Under the pieces are notes generated by a model. It was not told where the DNA came from and did no database searches. It saw only the letters and a list, made by a program, of their open reading frames with translations. Below, one piece after another: positions 47,640 to 59,446 of a DNA stretch of 64,000 bases (the stretch's first letter is position 1; the number at the start of each line of letters is the position of its first letter). Source of the DNA: Ceratotherium simum simum (taxonomy: Eukaryota > Chordata > Mammalia > Perissodactyla > Rhinocerotidae); NCBI RefSeq assembly GCF_000283155.1, contig NW_004454166.1, positions 5,009,196 through 5,073,195 of the forward strand, given 5' to 3'. Position numbers and translations under genes: made by a program.

Positions 47640-48250
47640 TGATTTGGGACTTCAGACAAGGCACTTCAATGTGAAGGGGGGGGCGTAGGGGACATTATGG
47701 GAGGAGGGACAGGTCTTACAGGAACATTTCTGCCATCCCAGAGCTTGTCCTTTATTTTTAAGGCAGCAAGAAGCCATTTAAGGATTTAAGTAACAAAGAT
47801 GTGATCAGAACTGAAAGCCACTCTGGTGGCTTTGTGGGAAATGGATTAGGAGACTGTATATTAGTAAGAAGTGGGAGTCTGAACTTAAGTAGAGGAGTTG
47901 TAGTGAGACTGAGATAAGTAGCTGAATTGCAGAGAAAAAATAACGTGGTTGAGTCCATAGGTTTTGGTGACCAGCTGCGTATGAGGATAGGAACGTGGGG
48001 GTTGGTGGAGGGTGGTGGGAAGGACGAGTCAAGAGTCTCCTGGGTTTTTGGCTAAGGCAGAATTGAGTGGAGAAATACAATGGGAAGAGGGAAGAGATTT
48101 AGAGGGAAATGAGGTATTCAGTTTAATATTCTTGGTCTCAGGTGCCTGTGGGGTATCCACTTATGGATGTCTAGTAGGCTACTGGATATATTTTGGTTTT
48201 AGAACTCATGAGACAGATGGCAGGTTGAAGACGTACATTTGGGAATCATT
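47640..48250 (-). mobile_element. L2 LINE fragment, antisense
   Basis: The + strand text 'caagaagccatttaaggatt', 'ctggtggctttgtgggaaat', 'caggtgcctgtggggtatcc' and 'acatttgggaatcattccat' is the reversed L2 reverse-transcriptase region. Confidence 0.6.
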
Positions 48251-48289
48251 CCATTTCTAGCATATCCCTTCTGCTTCCTACCCAGCAGT

Positions 48290-50310
48290 CCTTCCACCCC
48301 ATTAGGCCTCCTATTGACCCTGTCTCCTTTTCAGTGTCCCTCACCCCCTGCACGTCCTCATCAGCTCCTTACTCAGCTTAAATTCCATGGACAATCACTG
48401 TAGTCCTTTTGCTTCATCATACTCACGTGACAAAACTGTCATACTGGTTCGTTCTGACTCCCCACCTACTGCATGCCTACACCCATGCAGCTGAACATGG
48501 CTGTTGTTGAAAGGCACACCACCAAGTTAATTAGTCTCACTGATGTTTATACTCTGCATGGGCCTTTCACACTGCCAGGCAGTCATTCTGTAACTGTAGT
48601 CCATTCATTCTCCTCTTTCCCAGATGACTGCTCTATGCCTTCACCTCTCGCTTCAGATTGTCAGTACCTCCTCTTGTCCTCACTCTCGGCTGATGATCTT
48701 GTTTCCAAGTTCACTGAGAAAATTGAAGCAATGTGAAGAGAACTTATATAGACTTTCACTCTCTACCAGCAATTCTCTCTTTTTCTCCATGTCATATATC
48801 TTTGTATAAGTATATTTTATATATATTCATACATACATTTTTATTTCTTCTATTTTGGAAAAAAACCCCTGGTTCTCACTTGCACCAGCTACTGTCCTTG
48901 GTAGGAGAACTTGAAAGAGTTGTCTGTGGTCTGTCACCAGTTCCTCACTTCCTGTCTCTCTTGAACCCACTCCAGTAAGCCTTTGCCCCCAACACTCCAC
49001 TGAGACGGTTCTTGTGGTTAAATTCAGTGGTCAATTCTTAGTCTTAAATTACTTTTGAACGATCAATAGCATTTGACATGGTTGGTTCATCACTCCTTTT
49101 GTGGGATAAGCATTCCTCACCTGGCTTCGGGATTACACTCTCTCTTGGTTTTCTCCTACTTCACTGGCCATTCCTTTCAGTCCTCTTGGCTGGTTCCTCT
49201 TTTGCTCCCTGACGTGTCCATGTGGGCATGCACCAGGGTCCAGTCCTGGTCCTCTGTGTTAGTGATCCCATCCCGTCTCAGGGCTTTATCTGACATACGC
49301 TGATAACTCCTAAGTTACGTAAATCCCAGACCTCTCTCCTCAGCCTGAAACTCAGATCCCTCTCCCTCGTTGATATCTTCACGTGGATTCTGACGCCTCA
49401 ACTCAGTAGGACCTAAGCTGATCTCCTGATCTGCCTCCCCTCTCCTAAACTTGCCCCACCTGCAGCCTTCTCTCTCTCAGTTGATGCCAGCTCCATCTTT
49501 TCATTTGCTCAGACAGAACACCTCGGATGCGTCCTTGACTTCTCTCTCTCTCTGATGCTCTTATCCAGTCAGTTGGGAAATCCTATTAGCTCTGTTTCAG
49601 AATATATTCAGAATTTGATTACTTCTCACTATTGCCACGGCTGTTCCTGGTCCAGGCCACTATTTTTTCTCTCTGGCGTTGCAGCAGCCTCCCTGATTGT
49701 ATCTTACAGTCCATATTCAGCACAGCAGCCAGAGTGAACCTTTTAAAATAAACATCAGTTCATATCATTCCTCTGCTAAAACCCTTCCAGCGGCTCCTCC
49801 TCCTGACTGAGTGCAGATCGCCCTGCACTGTTTGGCCCCTTCACCTCTCTGTCTTGGTCCCTTGCTTTCCTTGCGCTTGCCCACCCCACTCCAGACACAC
49901 TTCTGTTCCTTGGACGCACCACGTGCTGAGAGCATGGAGCTGATATGCTCTCCCAGTTGTCCACGTGGCAAACTCCTTCACTTACTTCACATCTTTACTC
50001 ACATGTCACTTTCTTAATGAAACCAACCCTGATTGCCTTATTTAAAATTGCAGTCCTCCCTTCCTCGCCTGTACCTGGCACTCGTAATTTCCCTTAATTC
50101 TCTCTGTCTCTTTTTATGTAGTACATGTCACCTTCTAACATAACCATTTGATTTACTTATGTTTGTTGACCCTCCCTCCCTTGACTAGGGGGCAAACAGG
50201 CCAGGGATCTTCATCTGTTTTGCCCACTGACGTACCCCAAATGCCACTAGCACCTGGCACATGTCAGGTGTTCCATAAACGTGTCAGTAAACGTGGATGA
50301 GCGTGAGAGT
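48290..50310 (+). mobile_element. Long L2 LINE, sense (ORF2 3' half and 3' UTR)
   Basis: About 2 kb of L2 can be followed in order: 'ccaagttcactgagaaaatt', 'tcaatagcatttgacatggt', 'cagggtccagtcctggtcct', 'ttgcctacagt'-type text replaced by 'cttacagtccatattcagca', 'ctctgctaaaacccttccag' and the terminus 'gcacctggcacatgtcaggt'. Stops and shifts break the frame, so it is not functional. It stands back to back with the antisense L2 at 47640-48250. Confidence 0.8.
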
Positions 50311-50912
50311 CAGCACATGAGGACACGGGAGGAAGTGACATTACTATGGGGGGTGCATGGGATGAAAGAATAGAAGGTAGGGGACAAAATGCCTGGATCT
50401 GCCTTTAATCAATAACAGAAGAAGTAATAACCTAGAAGTTAATACTCCAGATATTTGGAGAGTATAACCCAAAACTCAGTTGCAGAAAATCATATCCAGG
50501 GAGGACTGCCTGAACCATATATGGCATATACATTCTTTTTGATATTCTGATATTACTCTTTGGATTAAGCTTCACTGTCAGAGAGCTGCATATCTAGGAC
50601 ATTTTTATAGCTCCCTATGGAAGTGTTTTCATTTTACTAAGCTTTGACTTTTGGCCATTAGCCTACAATGAAAGATATCATTTAAAAAATCCTGTGATAA
50701 TTCATTATATTGTTGAATTTATTGCAGCTGTATTGTTGAGGAGGATGATCTCTATATCAGAAGGTGCCCTCTTCAAATGAGGACCAATGAGATAAAGTTC
50801 CTTGAATTTAATAACAATAGTAACTGTGGTTCTTTTGAATAACTGGTTTGATTTTATTTTATGGAGACTGTATTTTGTGTCTATGATCTTACTACTTTCT
50901 TTTCTTTCATTC

Positions 50913-52225
50913 TTTTTTTCACAATCCAGTGGATTTTAGTCTATTCACAGAGTTGTGCAATCACCACAATCAATATTAAAACATTTTATCACCCCCAGAA
51001 GAAGCTGCAGGCCCTTTAGCTATTACTCTCAAATCTCTCCATCCTTCTAGGCCCTAGACAACCACTAATCTATTTTCTGCTTCTAAAGATTTACCTATTT
51101 TGGACATTTCATTTAAGTGGACTCATATAATATGTGGTCTTTTGGGTCTGGCTTCTTTAGCTTAGCATAAGGTTTTCAAGGTTTATCCACATGTAGTGTG
51201 TATCAGTACTTTGTTCCGTTTTATAGCTGAATAATATTCCATCAAATGGATAATACCACATTTTTTAATCCACTTATCAGTTGATGGATATTTGGACTGT
51301 TTCCACTTTTTGGCTACTATGAATAATGCTTCTGTGAACAATCATTTGCAAGTTTTTGTGTGGACATATGTTTTAATTTCACATAGGTAATTGTCTAGGA
51401 GTGAAATTGCTGAGCCAAATGGTAACTCTATGTTTAATGTTTTGGGGAACTGCCAGACTGTTTTCCAAAGTGGCTGCACCATTTTTACATTCCCTACTGT
51501 ACCGTTGCTGTCACTTGGCATTATCTGACTTGTTGATTCTGGCCATCCTCTTGGGTATGAAGTGGTATCTTATTGTGGTTTTGCTTTGCGTTTTCCTGAT
51601 GACTAATGACGTTGAGCATCTTTTCATGTGCTAATGGCCATCTGTATATCTTATTTAGAGAAATGTCTGTTCAGATCTTTTGCCCATTTTGTTATTTTTT
51701 TTGCCTTTTGTTAATAAGTTGTAATAATTCTTTATATATTTTAGATACACGTCTCTTATCAGATATGTAATTTGCAAAAATTTTCTCCTGTTCTGTGGGT
51801 TTATCTTTTCCTTCTCTTGATAGTGTCTTTAAGTACAAAAGATTTTAGTTTTGATGTAGTCCAGTTTATCTCGCTTGTTGTTGTTCCTTGTGCTTTTGGT
51901 GTCATATCTAAGAAATCATTGCCTAATCTAAGGTCATGAACATTTACTCCTTTTCTTTCCCTTGCGAGTTTTATAATTGTAGTGCTTTCATTTAGGTCTG
52001 TGATCCATTTTGAGTTAATTTTTGTGTATGTTGTGTGGAAGAGGTCCAGCTTCCTTCTTTTGCATGTAGATATCCAGTTGTCCCAGCACCATTTGTTGAA
52101 GAGACTGTTCTTTTCCCGTTGAATTGTCTCAGCACCCTTGTTGAAAATCAGTTGACCAGAGATGTGTGGGTTTATATCTGGGCTCTCAGTTCTGTTCCAT
52201 GACCTATAGATCTACCTCACTACTC
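50913..52225 (-). mobile_element. L1M 3' UTR and ORF2 end, antisense
   Basis: About 1.3 kb of reversed L1 runs from 'acagagttgtgcaatcacca' through 'ctgaataatattccatcaaa' and 'tctgtgaacaatcatttgca' to 'cagcaccatttgttgaagag'. It ends near 'gttccatgacctatagatct'. Confidence 0.85.
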
Positions 52226-52749
52226 TTTTTTTTTGTCTGCTAGGAAGCTTAGAGCCCAATGTGAAACCTACTGGCAGGTGTGTAGGAACCTCAGGGACGG
52301 GATTGGTGGACTCACATCAACCCCGGCTTCCCCTGTTTCATTCTCCCAGGTTTCTTTGTTGTTGTTGTTATATGTGCTTTATTAAAAAAAATCCTTTTTT
52401 TTTTGTAATGAAGTGTGGGACATTAATAAATACACGATCTTTACACTTCAGATGTTTTATTAATCAGTTCCAACTGGAGGCTGGCTAATTTATACATTTC
52501 ACTTCTGTCAGCTAAAAAATGTGAATTTTCTGTTAAATATCTTAAATGTTTTCCCCTGTCAAATTATTATCATCAGATGATGTTGTGACTTTTTATTTAC
52601 TTTTAATTGGAATTAGATAATTTCTAAGATTAGCACCTACTTGACTGCTTGGCTCTGTTTCTGTCATTAATAACTTATTTTCATCTCCCGCCTGCGTCTT
52701 AAATGATTATATTATGTGCACTGAAAAGTGTCTTGAATATGGTTGGGTG

Positions 52750-53110
52750 CTATGTTAAAGAACTATAAATGTTTATACCTATTTATTCAAAAATCTTATT
52801 TCCAAGTGTCTAGCCTAAGGAATAACACTAAATATAGAAAAGTGCACATTCACAAAGATGTTCACCACACCTAATTTATAATTGTGAAAACTGGAAAATA
52901 GCTGATATGTCTTAGAACAAGGAATAGATAAGTTAGCTATATTATAGCTACTGAACGGAATATTAGATATCTATTTTTGAATGAAGGTAATAAAGACTAT
53001 TTAGCAACTTTAAAATTAATGTGATATAAGGGTAGGTGAAAGAAGCGCTATGTAAAATAGGCGTATTGAAAAGCATGTAAGGACATAGACAAATGGCAGT
53101 TTTTTTCCAA
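52750..53110 (+). mobile_element. L1M 3' UTR, sense
   Basis: The text 'aagatgttcaccacacctaa', 'tttataattgtgaaaactgg' and 'ctgaacggaatattagatat' is a sense L1M 3' region. It ends about 130 bases upstream of exon 9. Confidence 0.65.
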
Positions 53111-53236
53111 ATGGTGGGAGAGTACCTGATTTTCTACTGTTATTTAAATTTATCATTCTCTGTATCTTTTAATTTTAAAACCTGGAGTTATTGAGATTTG
53201 TAATTCTCATAGTAATCCTTTTTTTTCCCTTTTCAG

Positions 53237-53395
53237 ATGTGAATCTGGTTACACTGGACAGCACTGTGAAAAGACAGACTTTAGTATTCTCTATGTAGTG
53301 CCAAGTAGGCAAAAGCTCACCCACGTTCTTATTGCAGCCATTATCGGAGCTGTGCAGATCGCCATCATAGTAGCAATTGTCATGTGCATAACAAG
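53237..53395 (+). CDS. TMEFF1: TMEFF1 exon 9 (end of EGF-like module, membrane segment)
   Basis: The acceptor is TTTTCCCTTTTCAG and the donor is GTGGGT. Both phases are 2, and the length is 159 bases (53 codons). It starts CESGYTGQHCEKTDF, which gives the last two EGF cysteines, with His before the final Cys where growth-factor EGFs usually have Arg. A hydrophobic helix follows, beginning VLIAAIIGAVQIAII and ending near VMCIT. Skipping would keep the frame but remove the membrane anchor and half of the EGF module. Confidence 0.97.
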
Positions 53396-53452
53396 GTGGG
53401 TCGTGACCTAAGCAATACCAACTTTAAATTAGAGGTGGGTAGCTGTTAAATT

Positions 53453-53743
53453 AAAGAAGAACCTTGGGGCTGGCCCAGTGGTGCAGCGGCTGGGTTCACC
53501 TCGTTCTGCTTCAGCGGCCTGGGGTTCACCGGTTTGGATCGTGGGCGTGGACCTACTCACTACTCATCAAGCCATGCTGGGGCAGTGTCCCACATAGAAG
53601 AACTAGAAGGACCTACAACTAGGATATACAACTGTGTACTGGGGGCTTTGGGGAGAAAAACGGAAAAAAGAAAGAGGAAGATTGGCTACAGATGTTAGCT
53701 CAGGGCAGTCTTCCTCAAGAAAAAAAAAAGAAGAAGAACTTTG
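53453..53743 (+). mobile_element. ERE SINE, expanded, with imperfect target duplication
   Basis: The copies AAAGAAGAACCTTG and about GAAGAAGAACTTTG flank the element. The head is 'ggggctggcccagtggtgca' and the tail is 'gttagctcagggcagtcttc'. Between the tRNA-like part and the tail is an extra segment of about 70 bases ('ggacctacaactaggatata' and A-rich text). It begins about 70 bases after the exon 9 donor. Confidence 0.88.
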
Positions 53744-55795
53744 AAGCACACTCAAAATGATAGGGGCTTTAAGTTCACTGGTCTGTTAGGAAAAAAATCC
53801 TAGGATCAATTCACTGATGTTTCATGTGGGTCTGACCTCTCCCTATCTTGCTTCTTTAGAATATGGGCAAGAACTCATCCCCAGGATTACAAGGATATCT
53901 GGGCTGCAGGCAGAGGGAGCATGAGAATATTCAATGGCATAAAGGAATTTAGGGACTCCTGGAACTGTGTGCTAGTTCTAACACTGCATTCAGGGACGAT
54001 AATGGTAGTAGCAGAATTTTTAGAATGGTCTGCATATGCATGGAAGACCCATGCAGAAATTTTTTAAGCCTTGCAGAACTATAAGGTGTTTTTTCCCCTA
54101 AGAATATACTTTATCCATAGTAAATATAATAAGAAAGGAATAAATCAGAGGTTAAAGAAAACTGCTTTTCTTATTATATTGTCTTAATGTTAGATCATTT
54201 TCTGGAATATGGTCATAAATACTAGGCTTTAAAATTCTCTATCATAACTAAAACCATTGGACTTTACCATAAATAAACTCCAAATTAAAGGACATATTTG
54301 GAGTGCAGTTGGCATAAAATGGGTGTTTTCCAAGCTGAGTGGAAATATATGTCACAACTGGACCTGAGAAAAGTCAAAGCAAATCAAGTTCATATTGTCT
54401 TGATGCTTCCTAGTCTTATGTCTTTTCTTCTTGCTTCCCTCTTCCTACCTCCTTTAAGGTTTGGTTCAGAAGTCCCATAAGCATCATCGCTATACTTTTC
54501 TGCATTATTCTGGGCAGAGGATTGGAGCATATCAAGTACAGATATTGGCAGGCTATAATGGATTTATGGCTCTTCTATACAAGGTCTGGCTAGAAGCCAG
54601 ACTTTCAGTAGTCTCAGCCATCTGGAGCTTAAATGATAAATCTAGCAATGATAAAAAACGTTCTCTGAGTAACAGATATTTTTCATAAAATTCAGTCACT
54701 AAAGTCAGTGGACTTTATTCCATAGAACAGATGATCTGCCCTTAGGCAAGACTACTGAGTATAAAATTGGGCAGTAGATTAAAGAAGGGACATATGACAT
54801 AAAAAATAACGATAGTAGAAAGAAAAGATAGAAAAAAAGTGTAACAACAAGGCTGCCTGTGGCCATTTAATATAGGCTCAGAGGTTAAGTAATTTGCCTG
54901 TGGTCATCAACCAGTAAGTGGAAGTGCCTGGATTTGCTTTCAGTGCCGCTGGATTCCCAAACCAAGAGAAGAGTCATCCTAGGAAATATATTTGCCAAGT
55001 GTGGTCATTGCATGGGAGCAAGGTTCAAACTTGATTTTGTAGCAGTTCAGGGTTTTGAGCAGGAGAGGAACTTGGTATGAACCATTTTTTCAGAGCATTA
55101 ATCTGAGTGTCATCTGCAAACTTCATTGGAGGAGAGAAAGTGTGAGGTGGGAGGAGACCATTTAGGGCATTATTAGAGGAAAGCAGGAGTGGAGTAATAA
55201 ATGATTTGGAAGGTGAAAGAAGTAAGGTCAAGATAAGGGAAGATTTTGAGGCCCGGTGACAGTTCCATCTTTAAGAAGATCAGAGAGTGTTAGAGTCAAT
55301 GGAAAGCAAGTTGGATTTCAACCCCTTCATTCTAGAGAAATGACGAAACTGAAGCCCTGGGATGGGAACTGCCTCGCCCAGGGTCATGCTGATAGTTAAA
55401 CCCTTTTATAAATCCCAGTCCAGCCTTTTCTCCAGCTCTGTGCTTCTGTTCTCAGTATGCTATGATCCTCAACTACTAAATTAAAATGACCTGGCAGGTA
55501 GTTTTCAAGTTTGTACCTTCCCGTTTATACCCCGAATCTGTTTGCTACCTTCACAGTTTTTAACTGTGTTATGGTGTCTTCACTGCCCACTGTCTCCATG
55601 ACTGAAGGGTCATCTCGTTGAATTTATCATAGATCTTTCCTTGAGGCCTGTCTTTTTATTGTGGTATTTTCTGCCCTAGATGTCTTGCTCTCGGATTTAG
55701 AATATTATAATTATGTGCTTGGTCTTATCTCCACTGAATTTTTAAGGAGTGCCTCTCCCACACAGTTCATTATGGGACAGCTGTTCACTTGTCTC
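53744..55795. other. TMEFF1 intron 9 segment; weak MIR and L2 traces only
   Basis: A MIR-like piece ('taagtaatttgcctgtggtc') lies near 54890 and another near 55330-55400 ('gacgaaactgaagccctggg'). An antisense L2-like piece may lie at 55080-55250. Otherwise nothing is recognised. Confidence 0.4.
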
Positions 55796-55808
55796 ATGGT
55801 GGCCATTA

Positions 55809-58800
55809 TAAAATCCCACTTGATCATGGTGTATGATCTTTTCAAGGTATTGCTGTAATAGGTCTGCCAATATTTTGTTGAGGGTTTTTGCGTCTGTGTT
55901 CATCAGGGATATTGGCCTGTAATTTTCCTTCTTTGTACTCTCCTTGTCTGGCTGTGGTATCAGGGTGATGTTGGCCTTGTAGAATGTGTTAGGAAGTGTT
56001 CCATCTTCCTCTATTTTTTGGAATAGTTTGAGAAGGATAGGTATTAAATCTTCTTTGAATGTTTGGTAAAATTCTCCAGAGAAGCCATCTGGTCCTGGAC
56101 TTTTAATTTTTAGAGGTTTTTGATTACTATTTCAATTTGTTTACTTGTCTTCTTGATTCAGTTTTGGGAGGTTGTATGAGTCTAAGAATTTATCTATTTC
56201 TTCTAGATTGTCTAATTTGTTGGCATGTAGTTTTTCATAGTATTCTCTTATAATCCTTTGTATTTCTGTGGTATCTGTTGTGATTTCTTTCATTTCTAAT
56301 TTTATTTATTTGAGCTTTCTCTCTTTTTTTCTTAGTGAGTCTGGCTAAGGGTTTGTCAATTCTGTTTACCTTCTCAGAGAACCAGCTCTTTGTTTCATTG
56401 ATCCTTTTTACTGTTTTTTTGATTTTAATTTCATTTATTTCTGCTCTGATTTTTATTATTTCCCTCCTTGTGCTGACTTCGGGCTTTGTTTGTTCTTCTT
56501 TTTTTAATTCTGTTAGGTGTAGATCGCTTATTTAGAATTTTTCTTGTTTGTTAAGGTGGGCCTGCATTGCTGTGAATTTCCCTCTCAGGACTGCTTTTGC
56601 TGTATCCCATATGAGTTGGTATGGTGTATTTTCATTTTCATTTGTCTCCAGATATTTTTTGATTTCTCCTCTAATTTCTTCAATGATCCATTGGTTGTTC
56701 AGTAGCATATTGTTTAGTCTCCACATTTTTGTCACTTTCCCAGTTTTTTTCTTATAGTTGATTTCTAGTTTCATAGCATTGTGGTCAGAAAAGATGCTTG
56801 TTATGATTTCAATCTTCTTAAATTTATAAAGGCTTGCCTTGTTTCCCAACATATAGTCTATCCTTGAGAATGTTCCATGTGTGCTTGAGAAGAATGTGTA
56901 TTCTGCTGATTTTGGATGGAGTGTTCTATATTTATCTATTAAGTCCATCTGGTCTAGTTTTTCACTTAAGTCCACTGTTTCCTTATTGACTTTCTGTCTG
57001 GATGATCTATCCATTGATGTAAGTGGGGTGTTAAGCTTCCCTGTTATTGTGTTGTTGTTAATATCTCCTTTTAGGTTTGTTAATAGTTGCTTTATGTACC
57101 TTGGTGCTCCTGTGTTGGATGCATATATATTTATAAGTGATACGTCTTTTCGGTGGAGTGTCCTGTTTATCATTATATATTGCCCCAATTTGTCTCTCAT
57201 TATCTGTTTTATCTTGAAGTCTACTTTATCTATATAAGTATGGCAACACCTGCTTTGTTTTGTTTGCCATTAGCTTGGATTATTGTCTTCCATCCTTTCA
57301 CTCTGAGCCTGTGTTTGTCTTTAGAGCTGAGATGTGTTTCCTGGAGGCATCATATTCTTGGGTCTTGCTTTTTAATCCATTCTGCCACTCTGTGTCTTTT
57401 GATTGGAGAATTCAATCCATTTACATTTAGAGTGATTCTTGATATATGAGGGCTTAATGCTACTATTTTATTGCTCATTATCCATTTCTTCTGCATTTCC
57501 TTTGTTTCTCATCCCATGTATTTTGGACTACCAATTCAGTTTAGTAGTTCTCTATGATGGTTTTCTTAGTTACCTCTTTTATCATATGTATCTCTATTCT
57601 GATTATTTGTTTAGTGGTTACCATAAGGTTTGTATAAAAAATCTCATAGATGAGATGGTCCATTTTCTGATGGGCTCTTATTTCCTTAGACTAAGTCGAT
57701 TCCATCCCTTTCCTCTTCCCCTTCTACGTTACTATTGTCACAACTTATTCCATCTTGTGTTGTGAGTTTGTGGTTTAAAGTGACAAGGGTTATATTTGTT
57801 TTTGGTGTTTTCCTTCTCTTTATCTTTGATGTTATGATTAAGTGTTTGCTAACCAGTTCTGATAGAAAGCTGCAATTTTTCTGATTTTGCCTACCTATTT
57901 TTTTCCTTGCTCAAGGCTTTGTATCCCCTTTCTCTTTTTTTTTTCAGGTATGAGGGCTTTCTTGAGCATTTCTAGTAGTGGGGGTCATATTGCGACGAAT
58001 TCCCTTAGCTTTTGTTTGTCTGGGAAAGTTTTTTTTCTCCATCATATCTGAAGGATATTTTCGCTGGATAGAGTATTCTTGGATGAAAGTTTTTGTCTTT
58101 CAGAATTTTAAATATATCATTCCAGTCTCTCCTAGCCTGTACGAGTTCTGCTGAGAAATCCACTGAGAGCCTGATAGGAGTTCCTTTGTGTGTTATGTTG
58201 TTTTGTCTTGCTGCCCTTAGTATTTTTTCTTTGTTGTTGACTTTTGCCAGCTTTACTACTATATGCCTTGGAGAGGGTCTTTTTATGTTTATATGGTTAG
58301 GAGATCTATTGACTTCATTCACTTGTATTTCCAACTCCTTCCCCAGGTTTGGGAAGTTCTCAGCTATTATTTCTTTGAATAAGCTCTGTGCTCCTTTTCC
58401 CCTGTCTTCTCCCTCTGGAATACCTATAATCCTTATGTTGCATTTCCTAATTGAGTGGGATATTTCTCAGAGAATATCTTCATTTCTTTTTAGTCTTAGT
58501 TCTCTCTCCTCCTCCATCTGGAGCATTTCTGCATTGCTGTCCTCTAGCTTGCTAATTATTTCCTCCATATTGTCAGCTCTGTTCTTTAAAGATCCCAGAT
58601 TTTGCTTTATCTCTTCCATTGTGTTTTACATCTCCAATATTTCTGATTGTTTTTTCTTTATTGTTTCAATTCTTTTGTGAAGAAATTCTTGATTTCAGTG
58701 AACTGTCTATCTGTGTTTTGTTGTAATTCGTTGAGCTTTTTTATGATAGCTATTTTGAATTCTGTCGTTTAGGTTATAAATTTCTGTGCCTTCAGGATTG

Positions 58801-59446
58801 ATTCTGGGTGCTTGTCATTTTCCTTCTGGTCTGGAGATTTAATATATTTTTGCATACTGTTTGAGGGTGTGGATTAATTTTTCCTCATAGTGATAATATC
58901 TGGTCACAGCTTCCACCTGCTGTCAGTCGGTGGGGGTCAAGAGCTGTGTATTCTGAGCCCACTGTGATCCACGGGCACTCTTGCCCATCGGCTGTGCTGG
59001 AGCACAGGGCGGGGGGAGGGGCGCTTTATTCCACCCGCCCAATCCTGGGGGCTTCTCGCTCTTCCCGGCTGTCTGCTCTCCTGGGGTGCCAGGGCACCCT
59101 TGCAACAGTTCGGTCACCTCTGTATGGGAGTTTCCCACTGGCTGTGAGGAAACTTGGAGAGCAACGGCTTTCCCTCGGAGGGCTGCCCCTCCCCCTCTCT
59201 CTGAGAGCCACACGGACCTGGAGTTGCTGCCATTGGGGATAGAGAGGAGTTCTCTTTACCTCCTTCCACTTCCTCCAGAGGGTCCAGCACCTCCACCTTC
59301 AGAGGTTTGGCTGTGTGGGTCTCTCAGATGTCTTTTGTGTTGTCTGAACATCCTCTGTTGGTATATGAATGTCCTTTTTGTTGTATCTTAGGGTGGAGCG
59401 TTTAAGGTGAGAGCTCACTCCGCCATGATGCTGACGTCACTCCCCT
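55809..59446 (-). mobile_element. L1 LINE, antisense, with 5' end but no 3' end
   Basis: Read on the minus strand the element has a 5' UTR (59446 to about 58860), an ORF1 region and the first part of ORF2 up to the reverse-transcriptase domain. It then stops without the rest of ORF2, a 3' UTR or poly(A). A 109-codon frame (58334-58005) is the ORF1 C-terminal domain. A 222-codon frame (57200-56532) is the ORF2 endonuclease part, with SDHN kept but GKLNTPLT where GDFNTPL is usual, so a catalytic Asp is lost. Frames are broken elsewhere. Imperfect 13-bp direct repeats flank it (55796-55808 and 59447-59459, 11 of 13 equal). Confidence 0.9.

Noticed and set aside
57153..58680. Several + strand hydrophobic frames, the longest of 195 codons
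   Set aside because: They are the complement of the antisense L1 ORF1 and ORF2 regions and not real proteins.
58923..59391. Overlapping GC-rich frames of up to 136 codons on both strands
   Set aside because: They fall in the L1 5' UTR, which is GC-rich and therefore poor in stop codons.
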